Of a stretch of 64,000 nucleotides of DNA, positions 9,203-17,719 are shown piece by piece. The notes below the pieces were generated by a model. It saw only the letters and a list, made by a program, of their open reading frames with translations, did not search any database and was not told the DNA's origin. The position numbers were made by a program, and so were the translations under genes. The stretch comes from Bacteroides sp. M10 (lineage in GTDB: Bacteria > Bacteroidota > Bacteroidia > Bacteroidales > Bacteroidaceae). The DNA lies in the NCBI RefSeq assembly GCF_014334015.1, contig NZ_CP060488.1, positions 1,942,501 through 2,006,500 of the forward strand, in the 5' to 3' direction. Each line of letters starts with the position of its first letter. The first letter of the stretch is position 1.

Positions 9203-9275
9203 TGATGGATACACTTTATAGATCATATCGAATACTACTTAGTAACATATCCACTGATTTTATCCAAATTCTATA
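9203..9275 (+). pseudogene. Remnant of a third AAA ATPase gene (first 24 codons)
   Basis: From an ATG at 9203 the sequence reads MMDTLYRSYRILLSNISTDF and then runs into a stop at 9273-9275. It matches the first residues of the frameshifted ATPase at 6446 almost exactly, and homology ends at about 9266. What follows up to 9387 is unrelated. The rest of this copy was evidently lost by deletion or replaced by the segment carrying the next gene. Confidence 0.7.
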
Positions 9276-9351
9276 GTCTGCCTTTGCTATTATATCTTGA
9301 TTCTCGTAATTCTTTCCTTGTGCGATTTGCTGCAATACAGATATTTCTATG

Positions 9352-9359
9352 TATATTTG
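9352..9359 (+). promoter_or_regulatory. Promoter -7 box for PD-(D/E)XK ATPase
   Basis: TATATTTG matches TAnnTTTG, 28 bp upstream of the ATG at 9388. The leader would be about 20 nt long. Confidence 0.5.
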
Positions 9360-9387
9360 TACGATGTGAACTTAAACAGATTGAAAT

Positions 9388-10941
9388 ATGAGTGGCAAGA
9401 TTTACCCTATTGGCATACAGAATTTTGAAAAAATTCGTAAAGGTGGCTATTTCTATATTGATAAAACTGCATTGATTTATCAATTGGTGAAAACCGGGAG
9501 TTACTATTTCCTGAGTCGTCCGCGCCGTTTTGGCAAAAGTCTGCTTATTTCTACGCTTGAAGCCTACTTCCAAGGAAAACGGGAACTTTTTGAAGGGCTG
9601 GCTATGGAGAAGCTGGAAAAAGAGTGGATAACGTATCCCGTATTACATCTTGATCTGAATACCGAAAAATATGATACTCCGGAAAGTTTGGAGAATAAAC
9701 TGAATGGTGCGTTGGTGGAATGGGAAAAGATGTATGGTGCAGAGCCTTCGGAGAAATCCTTAGCGATGCGTTTTGAGGGGATTATTAAGCGTGCCTGTCA
9801 GCAAGAGGGACAAAGTGTGGTGATCCTAGTGGACGAGTATGATAAACCAATGTTACAGGCTATTGGTGATGATGTTTTGCAAAAGAGTTTCCGCAGTACA
9901 TTGAAAGCTTTTTATGGCGCATTGAAAAGTCAGGATGGCTGTATTAAGTTTGCTCTGTTGACGGGAGTGACCAAGTTCGGTAAAGTCAGCGTGTTCAGTG
10001 ATTTGAATAACCTGAATGACATTTCAATGTGGAATAAGTATATAGGCATTTGTGGTGTGAGCGAACAGGAACTATACGATAATCTGGATGCCGAACTTCA
10101 TGAATTTGCCAATGTGCAGGGAGTGACGTATGAAGAGATATGTGGCAGGTTGAAAGAAATGTATGATGGTTATCATTTCACGCACAATTCCAAAGGAATG
10201 TATAATCCCTTCAGTCTGCTTCTAGCTTTTGATAGGAATGAGTTTAAAAGCTACTGGTTTGAAACAGGTACTCCCACTTATTTGGTGGAATTGCTGAAGA
10301 AACACCATTACGACCTTCATCGGATGGCCCATGAAGAAACCGATGAACAGGTACTGAACAGTATAGATTCTGAATCTACCAATCCTATTCCGGTGATTTA
10401 TCAGAGCGGATACCTCACCATTAAGGGATATGATGAGCGTTTTGGAATATATCGTTTAGGTTTTCCTAATCGTGAAGTGGAGGAAGGATTTATCCGTTTT
10501 CTCCTTCCTTATTATGCGAACGTCAATAAGGTGGAGTCCCCTTTTGAAATTCTGAAATTTGTTCGTGAAGTGGAGGCTGGTGATTATGAATCTTTTTTCC
10601 GTCGCTTGCAAAGTTTCTTTTCGGATATTCCCTATGAGCTTGCACGCGAACTGGAGTTACATTATCAGAATGTACTTTATATCGTGTGTAAACTGGTTGG
10701 TTTTTATGTAAAAGCGGAATACCATACGAGTGAAGGTCGTGTGGATATGGTACTGCAGACCAATAAATTCATCTACATCATGGAATTTAAATTGAATGGT
10801 ACAGCGGAAGAAGCTTTGCAGCAGATAGAGGATAAACATTATGCTCGTCCGTTTGCAACGGATTCACGAAAGCTTTTCAAGATTGGTGTGAACTTTAGTG
10901 CTGAAACAAGAAATATAGAAAAGTGGTTGGTGGAGAATTGA
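9388..10941 (+). CDS. AAA-ATPase-like protein with C-terminal PD-(D/E)XK nuclease domain
   Basis: A 517-residue protein of the abundant Bacteroides family combining an AAA-ATPase-like domain with a PD-(D/E)XK (PDDEXK_9-type) domain. The N-terminus shows the family opening IYPIGIQNFEKIRKGGYFY. It is followed by the P-loop-like FLSRPRRFGKSLL (about 41-53) and Walker B SVVILVDEYDKPM (about 145-157). The C-terminus carries GRVDMVLQTNKFIYIMEFKL, the D...E-x-K nuclease signature, and GVNFSAETRNIEKW, the usual end. The gene looks full length and intact. The function of this family is not experimentally settled; a link to mobile or selfish DNA is often suspected. It is convergent with the HU-like gene. 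Confidence 0.9.
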   Translation: MSGKIYPIGIQNFEKIRKGGYFYIDKTALIYQLVKTGSYYFLSRPRRFGKSLLISTLEAYFQGKRELFEGLAMEKLEKEWITYPVLHLDLNTEKYDTPESLENKLNGALVEWEKMYGAEPSEKSLAMRFEGIIKRACQQEGQSVVILVDEYDKPMLQAIGDDVLQKSFRSTLKAFYGALKSQDGCIKFALLTGVTKFGKVSVFSDLNNLNDISMWNKYIGICGVSEQELYDNLDAELHEFANVQGVTYEEICGRLKEMYDGYHFTHNSKGMYNPFSLLLAFDRNEFKSYWFETGTPTYLVELLKKHHYDLHRMAHEETDEQVLNSIDSESTNPIPVIYQSGYLTIKGYDERFGIYRLGFPNREVEEGFIRFLLPYYANVNKVESPFEILKFVREVEAGDYESFFRRLQSFFSDIPYELARELELHYQNVLYIVCKLVGFYVKAEYHTSEGRVDMVLQTNKFIYIMEFKLNGTAEEALQQIEDKHYARPFATDSRKLFKIGVNFSAETRNIEKWLVEN

Positions 10942-11020
10942 TGCCTCTGAAATGGATATAAAATATTTGTTTCTCATATTCTCATAAATATGACCTAAGT
11001 GCAAGATAACTAATAGAATA

Positions 11021-11061
11021 AACTATGAGAAATGCTTTGAAAATCGGCATTTCTCATAGTT
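11021..11061. terminator. Bidirectional terminator hairpin built from TATGAGAAAT
   Basis: Arms AACTATGAGAAATGC (11021-11035) and GCATTTCTCATAGTT (11047-11061) are perfectly complementary around an 11-nt loop. They lie between the convergent ATPase (ends 10941) and HU-like gene (ends 11111), with A/T-rich flanks. The arms contain the TATGAGAAAT motif that recurs around the HU-like gene, so the hairpin may double as a protein-binding dyad. Confidence 0.55.
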
Positions 11062-11110
11062 TTATTCACGAATTAGCCTTCATTTGGCTTATTTCTCATA
11101 CCCGTTGAAC

Positions 11111-11722
11111 TCATTTCTCATAATGCCCCGGGGTTGGTATATAAATAGGCTGTGTGGGCTTGCCTATATTCTGTAAGTAGCCCTGTGCCTTTAAGCGGCG
11201 GATTTGTCTGCTGGCCATACTTTGAGTGAAACAGCAGAGTGACTGCATATTGGAACGGGTCAATACGGGGTGATTGGCAAAATATCCAGTGAGCTTCTTG
11301 TCGATCTCTTCTTCAGAAAGAGAAGCGGAATGTGGTTTGTATTTCGAACGTCGTAAATGAGTACTCATGCACAAACTTTTTAAATCTCTGTCAGCTTGGA
11401 AGTTAATGGACTTTAATCTTACTTTGTCTGCACGGGTGGTAAGTGAGTGCACGGGTTCGGTAGCCTGTAATGTAACCTGGAAATAGCCGATCCCATCCAG
11501 GTGTACTCGTTCTCCCTCGCACAGATGGTTGCCCATGCATCTGCTCAATTCCATTAGCATGGCTTCTACTTCCGCTTTCCCGAAAGTAGTTGCCATGTGG
11601 ATTTCTCTTGCCAGCTTTTGAGTGGTTACATGTTGAAAATTAACCACCCGTGGGTGATAACTAGGTTCTTCCCCTTCTTTTTCCGGTTGGGGATTCTTAT
11701 AAAACTCGAATTGTATTGCCAT
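11111..11722 (-). CDS. HU-like DNA-binding protein with C-terminal winged helix
   Basis: A 203-residue protein of the HU-HIG type found in Bacteroidetes. Residues about 1-125 form an HU/IHF-like domain (MAIQFEFYKNPQP, ATTFGKAEVEAMLMELSRCM, GERVHLDGIGYFQVTL). Residues about 135-200 form a winged helix (HPVLTRSNMQSLCC, RQIRRLKAQGYLQNIG) ending in PIYIPTPGHYEK. Such proteins commonly sit beside virE-type primase genes. Here the virE gene lies upstream in the opposite direction, separated by an IS element and the repeat cluster. The probable promoter is TATCTTTG on the minus strand (11918-11925). Between it and the start codon lie four 22-bp repeats, so the gene is probably controlled by a repressor, perhaps itself. 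Confidence 0.82.
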   Translation of the reverse strand: MAIQFEFYKNPQPEKEGEEPSYHPRVVNFQHVTTQKLAREIHMATTFGKAEVEAMLMELSRCMGNHLCEGERVHLDGIGYFQVTLQATEPVHSLTTRADKVRLKSINFQADRDLKSLCMSTHLRRSKYKPHSASLSEEEIDKKLTGYFANHPVLTRSNMQSLCCFTQSMASRQIRRLKAQGYLQNIGKPTQPIYIPTPGHYEK

Positions 11723-11821
11723 CTTTGTTTTAATTTAATGGTTATTTATATGTTATGTATTGATGCTCTTGGTGTATCTCGCTTTTATTCTTTTATTATT
11801 CAACCGCTATCCTGATTGTTC

Positions 11822-11909
11822 CACTACAGTGAACGGTCCTTTTCACTCTAGTAGACAGAACTTTTTACTGTAGTGAACAGGCCTGTGCACTGTAGTGGAA
11901 CGATTGGGA
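11822..11909. repeat. Four tandem 22-bp repeats with internal dyad
   Basis: The palindromic cores CACTACAGTG (11822), CACTCTAGTA (11844), TACTGTAGTG (11866) and CACTGTAGTG (11888) begin exactly 22 bp apart. They are followed by variants of AACngnCCTTTT. The cores keep dyad symmetry while the linkers vary. The array lies just downstream of the minus-strand promoter at 11918-11925 and about 100 bp before the HU-like start codon. That placement suits an operator array read on one face of the helix. Confidence 0.8.
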
Positions 11910-11917
11910 TGCTCTTT

Positions 11918-11925
11918 CAAAGATA
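11918..11925 (-). promoter_or_regulatory. Promoter -7 box for HU-like gene
   Basis: CAAAGATA on the plus strand is TATCTTTG on the minus strand. Transcription would start near 11910 and run directly into the four 22-bp repeats, giving a leader of about 190 nt before the start codon at 11722. Confidence 0.6.
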
Positions 11926-12206
11926 CGACATTATTAGGTGAAAAACAAGTAATTAACTAGTTGTTTACATGAAAGAAATAGCTAGATGTTTTGTAAGATA
12001 AGCTTGGTGGATAAATAGGAGAATAGCTGTATCTGACTATGAGAAATAACCTGAAAGAGTATGAGAAATAGCGTTTTTTTGAAGGAAATTGATGAGGAAA
12101 GTATGAGAAATACCTGTTTTAAAAATGTTTCTCATAATGTAATTCTTTGATTACACGTGCTTTATCTGGAATCTATGAGAATATGAGAAATGAAATTGAA
12201 AAATCT

Positions 12207-14034
12207 GGTTCTTCGTCAAATTTGGTGGTAATCTCTTTTTTATTTCACCGGTCTTCTTCTTTCTTAATCCTATTAAAAGTTGTAGATATGTTTGCTTTTT
12301 AGTAACTTTAAAGACACCACATCATTAAGAGTTACAATGCAACAAGTCATATCTACAACGTACAAATATACATCAAAAAAAGAAAATACTCCTACAAATA
12401 GGGGATTATTCCATGATTTCAGATTCAGTCTTGGCTACGATAATCTGCAACAAGATGGTATCTCTGAAGCTGTTAGCTCATTGACGGTCTTTCTACATAC
12501 GGCTGGCAAGGGGGCTTCCTGTCCTTATTGCGGACATTTCAGTCACCGATTGCACAGTTACTACTCCCGTCATATTCAGGATCTTGAAGTTTACGGTCAT
12601 ACTTTGGAGTTAGTCATAAAGGTTGGCAAATATTATTGTGATAATGTTTCTTGTCCACAAAAAATATTCTGCGAACCGTTGTCTTTTCTGGCTCGTCGGT
12701 ATGGTAGACGGAGCTATCTTGTTGAGGAACGCATCAGATCGATAAGCTTGGAACTTACTTCCCGAAAGGCCTCTTCTCTTTTACAACTGTTCCATATAAC
12801 GGCCAGTAGTTCTTCCTGCTTACGCATCCTACAACAGTGCGGACAACATAATCCTATGCATAATAAAAGTATTTATGTAGGTATTGATGATTTTGCCTAT
12901 AAAAAAGGTAAGGATTATATGAGTGTGGTCGTAGACCAGATGACACACATACCTATTGCTTTGTTAGAGGATAGAAACGGAGAAGCACTTGATAACTGGC
13001 TCATCCGGAATCCTCAAATACAATATATAACGAGAGACCGTGGAAGATGTTTCACAGAAGCTATAAACAGAATAATCCCTGGTGTTACACAAATCTGCGA
13101 CCGGTTCCATCTAATCAAGAATATGACGGACACGATGATACCGGAAATAGAGAAAATGATTCGTCAGACCAAGAAAAAGCTCAAATACGAATATCCTGAC
13201 AGAGACACGGCTTCTTCGTTAATTCTTCAGGACATATTTAACATGGGAGATGTCCGACACAGAGAAAAATTAAAGATATACAGGGAAAGCTTGAACTTAA
13301 AAATGCAGGGGATGACCATTGAGCAGACAGCCACACATTTGGGTAAGAAAAGTCGCTACATTTATAAGATCATTCACAACAGAAGAATAGGGGCATACTT
13401 GAATGAGCAACAGAAGACAGCTCTTAAATATGTATCCGAACTGGCTACAATCATTAGTGCGGGCTGTATTACTCGAAAAATATTGGCGCAAAAAATGGGG
13501 AGTAAAATCAGTGGCGCACTTATTGGAAGGATAACATCCAGCTTGCGAAAAAGGTATCAACAAAAGAGGAAGGAAATCAAGGAGCATAATGAGAGCATTG
13601 AAAACGGAAGTAAAATACAGAGAGTTTCACAGAATCAGATACGCAAATACATTCTAAAGGGAGAATCGGATAATCCTAAACTAGCGGAACTGTATAAGTC
13701 CTCACCACAGATAAAAGAACTCTTAAGCGTGTGTCAAAATTTCAGAGACATGATTAATGGGAACACTTATGATAAGGATATTAGAAAGTGGATTGAAAAA
13801 GCGAAGGCAACACGGAATATGCCACTAACGAACTTTGCATATGGTATTGAAAAAGACTGGGAGGCAGTACAGGCAGCTATTGATATCCCCTTCAGTAACG
13901 GATTACTGGAGGGGACAGTGAATAAAATTAAAGCGGTAAAAAGACAGATGTACAATAGGGCAGGAATTAAACTACTGAGAGCGAAGATTATTTATTCACA
14001 ATAGAAGAAGTACCACCAAATTTGACGAAGAACC
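12207..14034 (+). mobile_element. ISL3-family insertion sequence, 1828 bp
   Basis: The element is bounded by perfect 24-bp terminal inverted repeats at 12207-12230 and 14011-14034, which begin GGTTCTTCGTC and are inward facing. An 8-bp direct duplication AAAAATCT flanks it at 12199-12206 and 14035-14042, the duplication length known for the ISL3 family. It carries one transposase gene and looks complete and recent, since repeats and duplication are identical. It sits in the gap between the HU-like gene and virE, directly beside the TATGAGAAAT cluster. Confidence 0.93.
12337..14004 (+). CDS. ISL3-family transposase
   Basis: A 555-residue transposase. I choose ATG 12337 over an in-frame TTG at 12292, because a TATGTTTG promoter box (12287-12294) overlaps the TTG. 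The N-terminal zinc-ribbon is CPYCGHFSHRLHSYYSR, with further cysteines at CDNVSCPQKIFC. It is followed by helix-turn-helix-like segments. The DDE catalytic region begins at YVGIDDFAYKKG, continues through YITRDRGRCFTEAI and CDRFHLIKNM, and has a conserved end FSNGLLEGTVNKIKAVKRQM carrying the catalytic Glu. The stop lies a few bases before the right inverted repeat. All expected segments are present, so it is probably active. Confidence 0.92.
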   Translation: MQQVISTTYKYTSKKENTPTNRGLFHDFRFSLGYDNLQQDGISEAVSSLTVFLHTAGKGASCPYCGHFSHRLHSYYSRHIQDLEVYGHTLELVIKVGKYYCDNVSCPQKIFCEPLSFLARRYGRRSYLVEERIRSISLELTSRKASSLLQLFHITASSSSCLRILQQCGQHNPMHNKSIYVGIDDFAYKKGKDYMSVVVDQMTHIPIALLEDRNGEALDNWLIRNPQIQYITRDRGRCFTEAINRIIPGVTQICDRFHLIKNMTDTMIPEIEKMIRQTKKKLKYEYPDRDTASSLILQDIFNMGDVRHREKLKIYRESLNLKMQGMTIEQTATHLGKKSRYIYKIIHNRRIGAYLNEQQKTALKYVSELATIISAGCITRKILAQKMGSKISGALIGRITSSLRKRYQQKRKEIKEHNESIENGSKIQRVSQNQIRKYILKGESDNPKLAELYKSSPQIKELLSVCQNFRDMINGNTYDKDIRKWIEKAKATRNMPLTNFAYGIEKDWEAVQAAIDIPFSNGLLEGTVNKIKAVKRQMYNRAGIKLLRAKIIYSQ

Positions 14035-14103
14035 AAAAATCTTTTCTAGTAGAGAGATTGAATAAGTATTCCCGGAAAAGTTGTTTGTCTGTAATATTTA
14101 CAG

Positions 14104-14111
14104 TATATTTG
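14104..14111 (+). promoter_or_regulatory. Promoter -7 box for virE
   Basis: TATATTTG fits TAnnTTTG, 50 bp upstream of the virE ATG at 14161. It lies outside the IS element, so virE probably kept its own promoter after the insertion. Confidence 0.5.
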
Positions 14112-14160
14112 TATCGTAATAATCGCCCTACAAACACATGCAGGACAAATAAATGAAGTA

Positions 14161-15501
14161 ATGAGAATAACACTGGTAAGAGACGATGGCAAGGTGAACA
14201 CTATGCGTACGTTGAGAATTGAACAGCTCGTGGAGCAAATGAAAGTGGAAACCAAAACACAGCCCGTCTCAAAAATGAGAGAAGTCCTGCCTTTTATGCT
14301 TCCGGGTGATAAAAATGACTATGTACAGAAAGTACCGAAGCTGATACCTGCAGCCGCCTTTTTTCGCAAAGGTGGTATCACGACGATGAGTGAATACAAC
14401 GGAATTGTGATGATTCAGGTCAACAACTTGTCCGGGCACATGGAGGCGGATGAAGTGAAAGAACGGGTAAAGGAACTTCCGCAGACTTACTTAGCTTTCA
14501 CCGGTTCTTCCGGAAAGTCCGTGAAAGTATGGGTGCGTTTTACTTATCCCAATGATCTTTTGCCGACAACTAGTGAGGAGGCGGAGCTTTTTCATGCGCA
14601 TGCCTATCGGTTGGCAGTGAAATTTTATCAGCCACAACTCCCTTATGATATTGAACTGAAAGTACCTTCGTTGGAACAATATTGTCGTTTAACTTTTGAC
14701 CCGAACTTGTATTTTAATCCCGAAGCAATGCCTATTTATATGAAGCAGCCTGCGGCTATGCCGGGTGAGGTGACTTATCGCGAACGGGTGCAAACGGAAA
14801 CTTCGCCGTTGCAACGGCTTGCGCCGGGATATGAAAAATGTAATGCGCTTTCTGTACTTTTCGAAGCTGCTTTTGCACGCGCGCTGGATGAAGAGACTGA
14901 TTATCAACCGGAAGGAGACAAACAATCGCTGTTGATTAACCTTGCAGGACATTGTTTTCGTGCCGGTATTCCTGAAGAAGATACAGTACGATGGTCGCGT
15001 GCCCATTATCGTTTGCCGAAGGACGATACATTGGTTCGGGAAACCGTACGAAATGTATACCGTACTTGTGAGGGATTTGCAAGTAAGAGTAGTCTGTTGC
15101 CAGAACAATTATTTGTCATGCAGATGGACGAGTTTATGAAGCGGCGTTATGATTTTCGTTTCAACCAGTTGACGTCACAAGTGGAATGTCGCGAACGGAA
15201 TAGCTTTAATTTTTATTTTCATCCGGTGGACAAACGGTTGATGGCAAGTATTGCAATGAACGCGCATTATGAAGGGCTTAAGCTTTGGGATAAAGACGTA
15301 GTACGCTATCTGAATTCGGATCATGTGCCGGTTTATCAGCCTATCGAAGAATTCCTTTATGATCTTCCTCATTGGGATGGTAAGGATCACATCGGTGATC
15401 TTGCCAAGCGAGTTCCTTGTGATCATCCTCATTGGGCAAAATTGTTTCGTCGTTGGTTTCTCAGTATGATAGCGCATTGGCGTGGAATGGATAAAAAACA
15501 T
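14161..15501 (+). pseudogene. virE: VirE-type primase/helicase, 5' half (split by integrative element)
   Basis: The first 447 codons of a VirE family protein. Residues about 1-200 are the BT4734-like/VirE N-terminal domain (YNGIVMIQVNNLSG, TYLAFTGSSGKSVKVWVRF, LEQYCRLTFDPNLYFNP), thought to be primase related. From about 330 the VirE P-loop domain begins (YDFRFNQLTSQVECRE, LYDLPHWDGKDHIGD, WFLSMIAHWRGMDKKH). The frame leaves the family at codon 448 and reads 14 foreign residues to a stop at 15543. The missing half, beginning ANSTSPILIGPQAYRKSTFC with the P-loop, resumes at 25024. Removing 15502-25023 joins the halves in frame into 692 residues, the normal family length. As it stands the protein lacks its ATPase motif. 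Confidence 0.9.
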
Positions 15502-15516
15502 TTGCACATAATACTA
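15499..15516. other. attL junction of integrative element
   Basis: Virus-like-E codon CAT (15499-15501) is followed at once by the 15-bp arm TTGCACATAATACTA. The serine-recombinase promoter begins 9 bp further in. The crossover dinucleotide lies in CAT or in the AA pairs just before it. Confidence 0.75.
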
Positions 15517-15524
15517 CCATTTAT

Positions 15525-15532
15525 TATCTTTG
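15525..15532 (+). promoter_or_regulatory. Promoter -7 box of serine recombinase
   Basis: TATCTTTG lies 25 bp upstream of the recombinase ATG, only 24 bp inside the element. Because it lies so close to the attachment site, recombinase bound there could repress its own promoter (inference). Confidence 0.55.
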
Positions 15533-15557
15533 TACTATATTAAAACAGCAAAGATTT

Positions 15558-17321
15558 ATGAGAGGTGCAATTTACAGTAGAGTATCTACAGAAATACAAG
15601 ATTATGGTAAACAAACGGATGAATTAAAAGACTATGCTGCCCGTAATGATATTGAAGTGAAATATATCTTTGAAGAGAAAGTTTCTGGTTTTAAAGATGA
15701 TAGAACAGAATTTCAGAAACTAGAGAAATTGACTAAAAATGATATTGATATTATTTTAGTGTGGGAATTATCTAGGCTTTCTCGAAGGTCTATCTTCATT
15801 CAGCAAACAGTAAAGAATTTCGCTAATAAGGGAATCTGTATCTTTACTAAAAAAGAAGGTCTCTATACTTTGAATGATGACGGCACGGAAAACAAGAACG
15901 CAATGTTTACCATTGGAGTAATATCAATGATAGCAGAGCAAGAAATAGAGACCTTAAAAGAACGAACAATTTCCAGTAAAAGAAGATATATTCTAAAGGA
16001 AGGTCATAGTTATACTCCTATAGCTCCCTATGGCTATAATTATAATTCGACAACAAAACAATTAACAATAAATGAAGATGAAGCAAAAGTTATTAGAAGA
16101 ATGTATCAACTATCTATAGACGGAGTATCAACCAATAGGATTAGTAAGATTTTAACTAGTGAGGGAATAAAAACAAAGAAGGGCAATCCTAATTGGAGTT
16201 TAGCAACAGTAAGAGATATATTGCATAATCCTGTATACAAAGGAGTGCCGAAATATACAATGACTATTAGAAATAAAAAAGTTGTTGAGTTAGTTTCAGC
16301 ACCACAAATAGTAAGTGAAGAAGTATTTGAGCAATCTGAAAATGAATTGATTGAAAGAAGGAATAGAAGCAAATCTGAAATGGTTAATAAGCCATTGTTA
16401 AGAGCCTTGATATTTTGTACAGATTGTGGAAGAAGGTATATATGCAACAGTGGTAGAAGTATATATGCCTGCCAAACGAGGTTTGATAACATTAGAGCTA
16501 ATTATGTTGCAGATTGTCATAGTGCAGGTATTAGCGCAACCAATATTGAACCTATAATTTGGAATTTAGTTGAGAGACTATTTAAGAGTACTATTGCATC
16601 TAACAAGGCACAAGAACGGATTGAACCCTATCAAGAACAACTATCTAAATTGTCAGAGTCAAAAAATAACTTTGAGATGCAAAGAGATAAAATTAATAAA
16701 GATGCAGCTAAGCTATTTGATACCCTTCTTTTAATTAGAAACACTAACCCTACAGTGTTTACTAGCAAAATGGAGGATTTTAACAAAATGAGTACGGAAG
16801 CTAATGATTATCAAAAAGAAATAGACATTATTGAAAGTAAAAAACAGGCAATTCAAAGAAGGATTAAAGCCATTGAGGAAATTAAGGATATAGATATTAC
16901 AGATGAATCGGAAAAATATGACATACTTCATAAAGTAATTGAAACTATTAAGATTTATTCCGTAAAAACGAATCAAAAGGTATTTACAATATTATTTGCC
17001 AGTGGACTTGAATATAATGTTCTTTATAATGTGAACAAGCCCAAGTTTAGAATAGAATACGCTTTTGCCAGTGACGAAACTATTACTTTTAATAAGAAAG
17101 ATAAATTGTTGATAAACAAGGTTTATTCTTCTGTAAGGGATATATTGCCTGATTTTTCTATAACTGCTGGAAATAATGATATGTTTGATAATGATGTATG
17201 TGGTGACTATAGTTTTCAAGAAGTGTGGGATTTACTAGAAAAATACAATAAAACAGAAGTCCTTAGAGAGTGGAAACCAGACTACACAAAGAGAGTAATC
17301 AATAGGAGAAGCAAAAAGTAA
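15558..17321 (+). CDS. Large serine recombinase (element integrase)
   Basis: A 587-residue integrase of the large serine recombinase family, which cuts and rejoins DNA through a phosphoserine link. The resolvase domain (1-150) opens MRGAIYSRVSTEIQ with catalytic Ser10 and Arg8, and contains LVWELSRLSRRS. A recombinase domain follows (APYGYNYN, GVSTNRISKILTSEGIKTKK, WSLATVRDILHNPVYKG). The zinc ribbon is ALIFCTDCGRRYICNSGRS plus a later YACQTR. Residues about 360-450 are rich in charged heptads and probably form the coiled coil that controls direction. It is the first gene inside the element, reading inward from attL, and intact. It is the obvious agent of insertion into virE. Confidence 0.93.
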   Translation: MRGAIYSRVSTEIQDYGKQTDELKDYAARNDIEVKYIFEEKVSGFKDDRTEFQKLEKLTKNDIDIILVWELSRLSRRSIFIQQTVKNFANKGICIFTKKEGLYTLNDDGTENKNAMFTIGVISMIAEQEIETLKERTISSKRRYILKEGHSYTPIAPYGYNYNSTTKQLTINEDEAKVIRRMYQLSIDGVSTNRISKILTSEGIKTKKGNPNWSLATVRDILHNPVYKGVPKYTMTIRNKKVVELVSAPQIVSEEVFEQSENELIERRNRSKSEMVNKPLLRALIFCTDCGRRYICNSGRSIYACQTRFDNIRANYVADCHSAGISATNIEPIIWNLVERLFKSTIASNKAQERIEPYQEQLSKLSESKNNFEMQRDKINKDAAKLFDTLLLIRNTNPTVFTSKMEDFNKMSTEANDYQKEIDIIESKKQAIQRRIKAIEEIKDIDITDESEKYDILHKVIETIKIYSVKTNQKVFTILFASGLEYNVLYNVNKPKFRIEYAFASDETITFNKKDKLLINKVYSSVRDILPDFSITAGNNDMFDNDVCGDYSFQEVWDLLEKYNKTEVLREWKPDYTKRVINRRSKK

Positions 17322-17442
17322 CAATCTTTTAAGGTACATGCTTTTTATCGGTATTGATATTTAGTAATCACATGTTATAAATACTTCTAGTCGATTTTTT
17401 CAGTTTGTGGTACAGGTATTAGGTCACTCCCCTAAAACTTAG

Positions 17443-17450
17443 TACCTTTG
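17443..17450 (+). promoter_or_regulatory. Promoter -7 box upstream of small ORF
   Basis: TACCTTTG fits TAnnTTTG, in the 215-bp gap after the recombinase. A transcript from here would have a leader of about 80 nt before the ATG at 17537 and could also cover the Rep-like gene. Confidence 0.45.
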
Positions 17451-17536
17451 TATCAATACATTACAAATAGTATATAAGATAAAACAGACACAAAAGATAC
17501 ACTATTTTATCACCATTTTTTATTTTAAACAGTACT

Positions 17537-17710
17537 ATGCAAACATTCACCTATGAAGAAATCAGAGAAAAAGCACTAAAACAAGGAGTTACAGATAACA
17601 GGCTTAGAGTTGGCTTATGGGCTAGCTTAAATGGCTATATTAAAAGCAAAAGAAAGATACAGGGAAAGGTTATCACAGTTTATTCGATACCCCAAATACA
17701 ATCTAACTAA
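17537..17710 (+). CDS. Small basic protein, possible excisionase-like
   Basis: A 57-residue frame, MQTFTYEEIREKALKQGVTD continuing to YSIPQIQSN. It begins with a short helix pattern (EEIREKALKQGV) and ends with a strand-like KGKVITVYSIP, with RLRVGLWASLNGYIKSKRK between. That layout resembles small winged-helix or AlpA/Xis-like proteins of mobile elements, but I do not recognise the family. It is not overlapped by a competing frame, follows a promoter-like box, and is the only gene between the integrase and the replication-like genes. Expression is unproven. Confidence 0.5.
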   Translation: MQTFTYEEIREKALKQGVTDNRLRVGLWASLNGYIKSKRKIQGKVITVYSIPQIQSN

Positions 17711-17719
17711 GATTTTTAT

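Larger units (their letters stand above)
10969..12191. repeat. Dispersed TATGAGAAAT motif cluster flanking the HU-like gene
   Basis: Copies of TATGAGAAAT or its complement ATTTCTCATA, a few with one or two changes, lie at 10969, 10978, 11024, 11049, 11091, 11113, 12038, 12060, 12102, 12127, 12174 and 12182. Both orientations occur. The 11113 copy includes the last codons of the HU-like gene. The copies at 12038, 12060 and 12102 are spaced 22 and 42 bp, close to whole helical turns. A dozen near-identical 10-mers within 1.2 kb, absent from the neighbouring coding DNA, point to iterons or nucleoprotein binding sites. Confidence 0.65.

Noticed and set aside
11822..11909. CRISPR array for the 22-bp repeats (also those at 48139)
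   Set aside because: The repeats abut without unique spacers of 30 bp or more, are dyad-shaped, number only four, and no cas gene is present.
15502..15543. Extra 14 codons of the left virE half
   Set aside because: They are encoded by the integrated element, including the attachment arm and recombinase promoter, and are unlike any VirE protein.
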